From positions 1 through 37,901 of the forward strand of contig ONNR01000008.1 of NCBI GenBank assembly GCA_900319235.1: a stretch of 37,901 nucleotides of DNA, in the 5' to 3' direction. Both the position numbers and the translations under genes were made by a program. This document shows, piece by piece, positions 6,438 to 13,509 of this stretch. The notes under the pieces were generated by a model. The model saw only the letters and a list, made by a program, of their open reading frames with translations, was not told the origin of the DNA and did not search any database. Numbering within the stretch: the stretch's first letter is position 1; the number at the start of each line of letters is the position of its first letter. This DNA is from an uncultured Prevotellaceae bacterium. GTDB taxonomy: Bacteria > Bacteroidota > Bacteroidia > Bacteroidales > UBA3663.

Positions 6438-8501
6438 TTATCTGCGGCCTGGGATGATAACTCGTTCGCCTAACTCTTTGTCGAAGGATTTTTTTATTTT
6501 GATTTTTTCGGCGAGTTGTTGCATGAGTTCGTTGCACTTGGAAAGGTCGGCAGTGACGCGCAGTTCCTGGGTAAGGGCATCGATCTGCTGTTCGAGGATG
6601 CAGTTCTTCAGTTCGAGGATAGAGCGAGGGACGAGGATGTCGATGCGCTCGATGTTTTGGGCGATGCCGAGGGCATCGTAACGGTCCTGCAAGAGGTTGA
6701 TGGCTGTCTGCTGCACCTCGGGATCGTCGAAACGATTGCTGAAGAACTTGACACTATCCCACGCGACGCTTGGGTCAGCCGATGCATCGAGCGCCAAGTT
6801 GTACATGCGTGCATAAAGTGGATGCTGGAAGGTCAGTTCATCGACATTGAGTTCGTTGTAGATGAAGTCGATGACGCGGATATCGACATTCTCCTCCTTC
6901 TTTTCGTCATTGTTGAAATAGGAGAACGTAAACGTTTCGCCACCATGACGGACGATGTGCTTGATGATGTTGCGCTCGAAGCGATCGGTGAGACGGGAGG
7001 GATAGGCTGCGGTCTGTGTCGCTGGAGCTGGTTTGGGAGTTGAATTTCCGGAGTTGTCGGAGTTTTCAGCAGGTTCCGGGTAATCAGAAGAATCCTTTGT
7101 TACTCCCAATTCTTCGCGTTCGCGGGCAGCTTGCTCGCGTCTCATCTCGATTTCCATCTTGCGCACCTCGGCTTGGTAGTTGTTCTGCTTGGCCTGGTTG
7201 ACGTAGCGCATAGTCTGGCGTTCGCTGAGATTGAGACTTTGTGCCACCCTTCCGACAAGGATTGAACTGGTGATGGGGTCGGCGATGAGGGCAACACTGT
7301 TGCACACGCTTTGCGCCACCTTTGCCATGGCGTAGGGATCGTAGGGATTAACGTCCTTGAGCAGCGTACGGGTCTTGAACGAGATGAAATCCTGCATATT
7401 GGCCTTGAAGTAGTTGGCGACCTCTTCGCTCGAATGTTTGCGACAGAACGAGTCGGGGTCTTCGCCTTCGGGCAAAGTAATAATGCTGACGTTCATACCT
7501 TCGAGGAGGAGCAAGTCGATGCTCTTGATGGCGGCAGTGATGCCTGCATTGTCGGCATCGAACATGAGAGCACAGTTGCGGGTGAATCGCTTAATGATGC
7601 GAATGTGCTCGGAGGTCAAGGCAGTACCAGAAGCTGCTATGACATTCTGGAAGCCAGCCTGCGACATGCTGAGCACATCTACATTACCTTCGACTACGTA
7701 GCAGAGGTCCTGCTTTGCCATTTCGTTCTTGGCTTCGAACAAGCCGTAGGGTAGGTCGGACTTGTGATAGATAGCCGATTCGGGTGAATTGACGTACTTC
7801 TTGAAAGCATGATCGACACGCTGGAGGATACGTCCTCCGAAAGCGATGCACTTGCCCGATAGAGAATGATGGGGGAAGATAACGCGACCAGCAAACCGGC
7901 ATACGGGTGTCTTCTTGGGGTCGTCGCCGTAGCAGAGGCCTACGCCTGTGCCATCGAGCAGGTATTCACGCTTGTGACCGCGCTCTAAAGCACGTCGTGC
8001 AAAATTATCCTTTGCTTCAAGCGCGTAGCCAAGGTGATAGCGATGGATGGTAGCATCTTGGATGCCGCGTTCGCGGAAGTAGGCAAGTCCGATGTTACGT
8101 CCCTCGGGAGTATTGAAAAGATCGTCCTCGAAGCACTTTTGGGCAAATTCATTAAGGTTGAACATGCCCTCACGATCGGTCTGCTGCTGACGCTCCTCTT
8201 CGTTCATCTTCTTTTCCTCGACCTCGATGCCATACTTCTTGCCGAGCCAGCGTATGGCTTCGTAGAAGGTCATCTGCTCCTTTTTCATCAGGAAGGTGAC
8301 TGGCGAACCCCCTTCGCCGCAAGAGAAGCATTTGCAGATGTTCTTGGCAGGCGAAACGTTGAATGATGGCGACTTGTCGGGATGGAAAGGACACAAACCG
8401 ATATAGTTGACTCCGCGGCGCCGTAGTGTCACGAAGTCGGAGACAACATCGACGATTTGAGCAGCGTCGATAACTTTGTCTATGGTTTGTTGATCAATCA
8501 T
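6438..8501 (-). CDS. dnaG: DNA primase
   Basis: Makes the RNA primers for chromosome replication together with the DnaB helicase. It is 687 residues, slightly long for DnaG. The N-terminal CHC2 zinc finger is complete (C37, H40, C58, C61). The catalytic core follows, and the TOPRIM domain shows E271 in VVEGNVDVL and D315/D317 in MFDADNAG. Residues ~470-495 are a Ser/Asn/Pro/Ala-rich linker before the C-terminal helicase-binding domain, which explains the extra length. Its start overlaps the rsmA stop by 4 bases (ATGA), so translation is likely coupled. It is the last gene of an apparent five-gene minus-strand unit. Confidence 0.97.
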   Translation of the reverse strand: MIDQQTIDKVIDAAQIVDVVSDFVTLRRRGVNYIGLCPFHPDKSPSFNVSPAKNICKCFSCGEGGSPVTFLMKKEQMTFYEAIRWLGKKYGIEVEEKKMNEEERQQQTDREGMFNLNEFAQKCFEDDLFNTPEGRNIGLAYFRERGIQDATIHRYHLGYALEAKDNFARRALERGHKREYLLDGTGVGLCYGDDPKKTPVCRFAGRVIFPHHSLSGKCIAFGGRILQRVDHAFKKYVNSPESAIYHKSDLPYGLFEAKNEMAKQDLCYVVEGNVDVLSMSQAGFQNVIAASGTALTSEHIRIIKRFTRNCALMFDADNAGITAAIKSIDLLLLEGMNVSIITLPEGEDPDSFCRKHSSEEVANYFKANMQDFISFKTRTLLKDVNPYDPYAMAKVAQSVCNSVALIADPITSSILVGRVAQSLNLSERQTMRYVNQAKQNNYQAEVRKMEIEMRREQAAREREELGVTKDSSDYPEPAENSDNSGNSTPKPAPATQTAAYPSRLTDRFERNIIKHIVRHGGETFTFSYFNNDEKKEENVDIRVIDFIYNELNVDELTFQHPLYARMYNLALDASADPSVAWDSVKFFSNRFDDPEVQQTAINLLQDRYDALGIAQNIERIDILVPRSILELKNCILEQQIDALTQELRVTADLSKCNELMQQLAEKIKIKKSFDKELGERVIIPGRR

Positions 8502-9364
8502 TTTGTTTTGAGTCGAACCGTGAGGTCAATGAAGTCCTGTACGGAGAGTTGTTCTGCACGTTGGTCGAAGAGTGGATCCTGCAGGATGGCGGCAAAGTCA
8601 TCGGGCTGCCATTCCTGGACGAGGCTACGCAGGCAGTTGCGAAGCGTTTTGCGACGGGTCCCGAAGGCGTTCTTGACGAGGGTGCGGAAGTCGTGTTCGT
8701 CGCAAGGAAGTTGGCAGACATTGTTGCGCGTCATTCGAATGACGGCACTTTGCACCTTCGGAGGTGGATTGAACACTCCAGGAGGAACAGTGAAGCAGTA
8801 TTCGATGTCGTACCACACCTGGATGAGTACCGAGAGCACACCATAGGTCTTTGAACCAGGCTTGGCGGCAAGACGTTCGGCCACCTCCTTCTGAATCATG
8901 CCCGAACATAGAGGTATCAGGTCGCGATAATCAACGACGCGGAAGAAGATCTGCGAAGAGATGTTGTAGGGGTAGTTGCCGATGAGTGCAAAAGGCTGGC
9001 CATTGAAAACCTCGGGGCCATCGAGCGGCAACTTGAGGAAGTCGGCTTCGATGATGCGCTTGTCGAGCGAACTGGGATAATGCAACCGCAAGTAGGATAC
9101 CGATTCGCCATCGAGTTCGACAACTTTCAGGTTGCAGCCCTTCTGAATAAGAAACTGCGTGAGCACACCCATACCGGGGCCTACTTCAAGCACAGGCAGC
9201 TGGCTGTGGGTGTCCAACGTGTCGGCGATGCGCTGGGCGATGGACAGATCGGTGAGGAAGTGCTGGCCCAAGTTTTTCTTGGCACGCACCTTGTCGTCGA
9301 AGGACATAGGACGCACCTGGTCGGAACGTTGGGCACGGTCGGTGTAGCGTCGATTCTTATTCAT
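8498..9364 (-). CDS. rsmA: 16S rRNA (adenine1518/1519-N6) dimethyltransferase
   Basis: KsgA/RsmA methylates two adjacent adenines near the 3' end of 16S rRNA late in small-subunit assembly. Visible motifs: KKNLGQHFL (29-37), the SAM-binding EVGPGMG (60-66), VVELD (81-85), and the catalytic NYPYNIS (130-136), a common variant of NLPYNIS. The first ~20 residues are a charged extension beyond the usual N-terminus. The ATG at 9307 (MSFDDKVRAKK) is a good alternative start and would give 269 residues, nearer the family norm. It overlaps dnaG by 4 bases and follows the epimerase gene after a repeat-filled 56-base gap. Confidence 0.96.
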   Translation of the reverse strand: MNKNRRYTDRAQRSDQVRPMSFDDKVRAKKNLGQHFLTDLSIAQRIADTLDTHSQLPVLEVGPGMGVLTQFLIQKGCNLKVVELDGESVSYLRLHYPSSLDKRIIEADFLKLPLDGPEVFNGQPFALIGNYPYNISSQIFFRVVDYRDLIPLCSGMIQKEVAERLAAKPGSKTYGVLSVLIQVWYDIEYCFTVPPGVFNPPPKVQSAVIRMTRNNVCQLPCDEHDFRTLVKNAFGTRRKTLRNCLRSLVQEWQPDDFAAILQDPLFDQRAEQLSVQDFIDLTVRLKTK

Positions 9365-9376
9365 TGTTGTTTTTTT

Positions 9377-9439
9377 CGGAGTGATCGGAATACTCGGAGT
9401 ATTCTGAATATTCGGAGTACTCAGAGTACTCGGAATTCT
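9377..9439. repeat. 9-bp tandem repeat across the epimerase stop codon
   Basis: Seven 9-base units of the form CGGAGTACT run without a break from 9377 to 9439, covering the last codons and stop of the epimerase gene and most of the gap before rsmA. They include the palindrome GAATACTC-G-GAGTATTC (9388-9404). On the coding strand the period is three codons. The stop TGA arises where one unit reads CTGA instead of CCGA. Confidence 0.9.
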
Positions 9440-10467
9440 GGAATAAGGCCTAAGCCTGGTTCGGTCTGTAAAGTAACACGGCCGTCAATGACCTGTATGC
9501 CACCGCGGAACGGATCGTTGGAGATGAGCAGATTTCCGTCGAGGTCGAGATAATCGGCGCAAGGGGCCAGTTGGGCTGCAGCGGTAACGGCGCATGTTGT
9601 TTCGGTCATGCAGCCAAGCATCACCTGCATACCCTGCAAACGCGCCAACTGCACCATAAGACGGGCAGGGGCAAGGCCACCGCACTTCATCAGCTTGATG
9701 TTGATGCCATGACAGCAACCCTTTAGGCGGACAACATCCTCGGGCCCTTGCACACTCTCATCGAGGATGATGGGAAGTGGCGAGCGCTCGGTGAGCCAGC
9801 GCAAGCCTTCCAGATTGTGTTTTGGCAATGGTTGTTCAACCATGATAACACCTTGTGTCTGGAGCCATTCAATCTGGCGTAGCGCCTCTTCGGCCGAGGT
9901 CCAACCTTGGTTGGCATCGACAGTGAGCGGCAGGTCAGAAACCTCGCGAATGGACTTGATGAGTTCACGGTCGCCTTCTACCCCTACTTTGACCTTCAGT
10001 CGGCCAAAACGTCCCTCCACTTCGCGTACCTTCTGCTTGACAACTTCAGGAGTGTCGATGCCGATGGTGTAGGTTGTGTAGGTGCAACGTTCGGGCGTAA
10101 GTCCAAAAAGGCGCCATATAGGCTGGCCGAGTATTTGTCCCACAAGGTCGTGGAGGGCGATGTCGATGGCGGCCTTGGCTGCGAAGTTGTGGGCAGCAGG
10201 TTCGTCATCGTCGAGGTGCATCACGTATGTAAGGATGTCGTCGGTGCGAAGAGGGTCATTGAATGAGCTCAGATCGACACGTTCGAGGAAGGCGCAAACG
10301 CTCTGTATGCTCTCTCCTAGGTAGGGAGGCATGGATGCCTCGCCATATCCCGTCACCCCTTGATGAGTGATGGCTATAATAACATCAGGTGTCTGGCTGC
10401 GAGAGCAACCAGACACTGTGAATGTATGCTGCAACTGCAGCGGATAGGGTCGAAAACTGAGCTGCAT
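9421..10467 (-). CDS. dipeptide epimerase (L-Ala-D/L-Glu type)
   Basis: A 348-residue enolase-superfamily protein of the muconate lactonizing/dipeptide epimerase subgroup. Acid-base lysines lie in KVKVG (K158, K160) and KLMKCGG (K258 or K261). The metal ligands are D184 (DANQGW), E211 (EQP) and D236 (DES). The C-terminal DYLDLDG (305-311) carries the Asp-X-Asp that binds the dipeptide amino group, which favours dipeptide epimerase over other subgroup members. It would interconvert L-Ala-D-Glu and L-Ala-L-Glu during recycling of murein peptides in the cytosol. Its ATG overlaps the phosphofructokinase stop by one base (TGATG). Exact dipeptide preference cannot be read from the sequence. Confidence 0.9.
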   Translation of the reverse strand: MQLSFRPYPLQLQHTFTVSGCSRSQTPDVIIAITHQGVTGYGEASMPPYLGESIQSVCAFLERVDLSSFNDPLRTDDILTYVMHLDDDEPAAHNFAAKAAIDIALHDLVGQILGQPIWRLFGLTPERCTYTTYTIGIDTPEVVKQKVREVEGRFGRLKVKVGVEGDRELIKSIREVSDLPLTVDANQGWTSAEEALRQIEWLQTQGVIMVEQPLPKHNLEGLRWLTERSPLPIILDESVQGPEDVVRLKGCCHGINIKLMKCGGLAPARLMVQLARLQGMQVMLGCMTETTCAVTAAAQLAPCADYLDLDGNLLISNDPFRGGIQVIDGRVTLQTEPGLGLIPEFRVL

Positions 10468-12131
10468 CAGAGCTTGTCACTCTGCTCGAGGGTGAGTGTT
10501 GCTGTTGGACGATCGCAAACCTCTGCTGGGCCGAAATACTGGATTGGGCCAGGATATACGAACGAGGTGTTGCGTGACCACTCGGTACGATGACGAACGA
10601 AGTACTTGTAGGGCTTGCCCGAAAGTTCAACGAGGGCCTTCTTGATTACAGGCTTCATCTGACCATTGCGCTTCTCCATGTTCATCATCATGGTGATGGG
10701 GATACCACCAGCGATCCATTCGTCGGCAGGACGGAAGGTGTTCTTGATAGAGGACATGTAGCCGGTCTTGCCAGCAGCGATGAGCATAGATGCGTTGTAA
10801 CCAAGGCTATAGCAGTAGTCAGCATCCCAGTTGGATGGAGCGGCGCAACGGCCCTCATATCCGAAGAAGTGGTGCTGGGTAGCGAACTTGCCGGTGTAGA
10901 TACCATCGCGCTTCCAGTCGGCGAGTTTCTTGGCAACCATCTCGGCGAGCAGCTGCTCGGTCTCGATGAGCGATACCTGTACGTTGCCGTGTGGGTCGCG
11001 CTCGAGAGCCAACTGACGACTTACAGAGAGCGGAAGGGACTTGAAGAGGGCAGCGTTCTCGTCAGAGAGGTGAGCGAGCACGTAGTCAATCTTCTTGTCG
11101 TCGGCTACGAGGTCGAAGTCGGCCTGGTTCTTGGCGAGCATGTCGTTGAGCTCAGCGATGAGTCGCTTGATGGCTGGAATGAACTCGATGAGTCCCTCAG
11201 GAACGAGGACAACGCCATAGTTCATACCGAGGTTAGCACGATCGGTAACGACTTCAGCGATATAGGTTACGATGTCGTCGAGGGTCTGGTTCTTTGCTTC
11301 AACCTCTTCGCCGAGCAGGGTAACATTGGGGTGAGTCTGAAGGGCGCACTCGAGGGTAACGTGGCTGGCGCTACGACCCATAAGCTTCACAAAGTGCCAG
11401 TACTTTTTGGCAGAGTTGCAGTCGCGCATGATGTTGCCGATCACCTCAGAGTAAACCTTTGTAGCGGTGTCGAAGCCGAACGATGCCTCGATCTCGCTGT
11501 TCTTGAGGTCGCCGTCGATGGTCTTTGGGCAGCCGATAACCTGCACGTCAGCACCGATGGCCTTGTAGTATTCGGCGAGCACGCAGGCATTGGTGTTGGA
11601 GTCGTCACCACCAATGATTACGAGAGCCTTGATGTCGAGAGCCTGAAGAATCTCAAGACCCTTGTCGAACTGCTCCTTCTTCTCGAGCTTGGTACGGCCG
11701 GAACCGATGATGTCGAAACCACCGGTGTTGCGGTACTCGTCGATGATGTTGCCAGTGAGCTCAATGTAGTTGTGCTCAATGAGGCCGGCAGGGCCGAGGA
11801 TGAAGCCGTAGAGACGGTTCTTGGGATTGAGGCTCTTCACGCCGTCGAAGAGACCAGAGATGACATTATGACCACCAGGAGCCTGGCCGCCAGAGAGGAT
11901 GACGCCTACGTTGAGAGTAGCCGAGTGCTTGCCGCCTTCAGAGGGTTCGAAGTGAACGTAAGGCATACCATAGGTATTGGGGAAGAGTTCCTTGATCTCC
12001 TCCTGATTGTCGGCAGATTCGGTGGGTTCACCTTCTACGATGGTAAGAGGGCCACAGAGGGCCTTAGGCATCTTGGGACGATAAGCTGAACGAGCAATCT
12101 CAAGAGCGCTTTTTTCAACTGTTGCTTCCAT
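10467..12131 (-). CDS. pfp: diphosphate-dependent 6-phosphofructokinase
   Basis: Phosphorylates fructose 6-phosphate with pyrophosphate, reversibly, in glycolysis/gluconeogenesis. It is 554 residues, the long PFP form. Hallmarks: GGQAPGGHN (81-89); GGDDSNTNA (174-182), where the second Asp replaces the Gly of ATP-dependent enzymes; and PKTIDGDL (202-209) with the Lys typical of PPi use. MGRSASHVTLE follows. No -7 box is visible in the 66 bases before it, so it probably shares the transcript of the AICAR transformylase gene upstream. A 499-codon frame runs antisense through it (10590-12089), but its sequence is a composition artefact. Confidence 0.95.
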   Translation of the reverse strand: MEATVEKSALEIARSAYRPKMPKALCGPLTIVEGEPTESADNQEEIKELFPNTYGMPYVHFEPSEGGKHSATLNVGVILSGGQAPGGHNVISGLFDGVKSLNPKNRLYGFILGPAGLIEHNYIELTGNIIDEYRNTGGFDIIGSGRTKLEKKEQFDKGLEILQALDIKALVIIGGDDSNTNACVLAEYYKAIGADVQVIGCPKTIDGDLKNSEIEASFGFDTATKVYSEVIGNIMRDCNSAKKYWHFVKLMGRSASHVTLECALQTHPNVTLLGEEVEAKNQTLDDIVTYIAEVVTDRANLGMNYGVVLVPEGLIEFIPAIKRLIAELNDMLAKNQADFDLVADDKKIDYVLAHLSDENAALFKSLPLSVSRQLALERDPHGNVQVSLIETEQLLAEMVAKKLADWKRDGIYTGKFATQHHFFGYEGRCAAPSNWDADYCYSLGYNASMLIAAGKTGYMSSIKNTFRPADEWIAGGIPITMMMNMEKRNGQMKPVIKKALVELSGKPYKYFVRHRTEWSRNTSFVYPGPIQYFGPAEVCDRPTATLTLEQSDKL

Positions 12132-12197
12132 AAAATAAATTTTTAGTAATGTTTTTGGTTAATAGTTCTTGTTCTGAATATAGATTTTGAATGCTGA

Positions 12198-13379
12198 TCA
12201 ATGGTGGAAGAGACGAACGCCTGTGAAGACGCATACCATACCGTACTTGTCGCAGGTGGCAATCACATTATCGTCACGTACCGAACCGCCGGCTTCGGCG
12301 ATGTACTGAACACCAGACTTGCGAGCACGCTCGATGTTGTCGCCGAATGGGAAGAAGGCATCGGAGCCTAAGGAGACGCCCGAAAGTTTCTGGAGCCACT
12401 CCTTTTTCTCGGCCAAGGTGAGTACCTCGGGACGCTCGGTGAAGAAGTTCTGCCATGTGCCTTCGCGCAGCACGTCGTCATGTTCCTCCTCGCTGATGTA
12501 AACATCGATGGTGTTGTCGCGGTCGGCACGCTTGATGCCTTCCTTGAACGGAAGAGCCATCACCTTTGGATGCTGGCGCAGCCACCAGATGTCAGCCTTG
12601 TTGCCAGCGAGACGAGTGCAGTGGATGCGGCTCTGCTGACCGGCGCCAATGCCGATTGCCTGACCGTCCTTCACGTAGCATACCGAATTGGACTGGGTAT
12701 ATTTGATGGTGATGAGCGCGATGACAAGATCGCGACGAGCCTCGGCGGGAAGATTCTTGTTTTGGGTAGGGATGTTGGCGAAGAGCGCATCATCGTTGAG
12801 GTTGATTTCGTTGCGTCCCTGTTCGAATGTAATGCCATAGACCATCTTGCGCTCAACGGGAGCAGGGCGGTAGGAGGGATTCATCTGAATGACGCAGTAG
12901 GTTCCCTTGCGCTTGGCTTGAAGAATGGCGAGGGCCTCGGGTTCGTAGCCTGGGGCAATGACACCATCACTCACTTCGCGGTTGATGAGACGGGCAGTAG
13001 CCACATCACATACATCGGAGAGTGCAATGAAGTCGCCGAACGATGACATGCGGTCGGCACCACGGGCACGGACATAGGCTGAAGCCAATGGGGTGAGCTC
13101 ATAGTCATCGGTAAAATAGATCTTCTTCAAAGTCTCGCTGAGGGGCAGACCCACAGCAGCGCCAGCAGGCGATACGTGCTTGAAACTGGTGGCAGCAGGC
13201 AGGCCGGTGGCAGCCTTAAGCTCGCTGACGAGCTGCCAGCTGTTGAAGGCATCGAGCAGGTTGATGTAGCCTGGACGGCCATTGAGAACGGTGATGGGCA
13301 GTTCCTTGTCGCCCTCCATAAAGATTCGTGACGGCTTCTGATTGGGATTGCAGCCGTATTTGAGTTCGAGTTCTTTCAT
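12198..13379 (-). CDS. stand-alone AICAR transformylase (PurH C-terminal domain only)
   Basis: Formylates AICAR with 10-formyl-tetrahydrofolate, the ninth step of purine synthesis. The 393 residues match only the C-terminal transformylase half of PurH. The N-terminal IMP cyclohydrolase (MGS-like) domain is absent, and the protein begins directly with KELELKYGCNPNQKP. The catalytic Lys-His pair is at K67-H68 (FKHVSPAGAA), and the C-terminus has the usual GGSVRDD...MVFTGVRLFHH-type end. The open frame extends upstream to 13442, but that would run through the promoter, so the ATG at 13379 is the start. The cell must close the IMP ring with another enzyme. Confidence 0.9.
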   Translation of the reverse strand: MKELELKYGCNPNQKPSRIFMEGDKELPITVLNGRPGYINLLDAFNSWQLVSELKAATGLPAATSFKHVSPAGAAVGLPLSETLKKIYFTDDYELTPLASAYVRARGADRMSSFGDFIALSDVCDVATARLINREVSDGVIAPGYEPEALAILQAKRKGTYCVIQMNPSYRPAPVERKMVYGITFEQGRNEINLNDDALFANIPTQNKNLPAEARRDLVIALITIKYTQSNSVCYVKDGQAIGIGAGQQSRIHCTRLAGNKADIWWLRQHPKVMALPFKEGIKRADRDNTIDVYISEEEHDDVLREGTWQNFFTERPEVLTLAEKKEWLQKLSGVSLGSDAFFPFGDNIERARKSGVQYIAEAGGSVRDDNVIATCDKYGMVCVFTGVRLFHH

Positions 13380-13411
13380 ATTAAATATATGTACTGACCT
13401 TATAGTCGGTG

Positions 13412-13419
13412 CAAATGTA
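13412..13419 (-). promoter_or_regulatory. -7 promoter box of the AICAR transformylase unit
   Basis: On the minus strand this reads TACATTTG followed by CACCG. It is 32 bases upstream of the ATG at 13379 and rules out the longer open frame. It is the only good promoter seen for the whole 13379-6438 minus-strand gene run. Confidence 0.8.
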
Positions 13420-13482
13420 GTATTTTTGCCCGAAAAAAACAAATATTTGCCGATGATTTTGTTTTTGTCAAATTATTTTCCT

Positions 13483-13490
13483 ATATTTGC
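13483..13490 (+). promoter_or_regulatory. -7 promoter box of the glycosidase-like lipoprotein gene
   Basis: TATATTTG followed by CACCC, with TTTG at 13459-13462 as a well-spaced -33 element. The ATG at 13510 gives a leader of roughly 15 bases. The divergent -7 box lies 63 bases away, so the two promoters share one short control region. Confidence 0.8.
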
Positions 13491-13509
13491 ACCCGCTAAA
13501 TATGAAGAT

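Noticed and set aside
10590..12089. 499-codon plus-strand gene
   Set aside because: Fully antisense to the intact pfp gene. The translated sequence is a low-complexity Val/Gly/Leu/Glu mirror of GC-biased codons and has no promoter.
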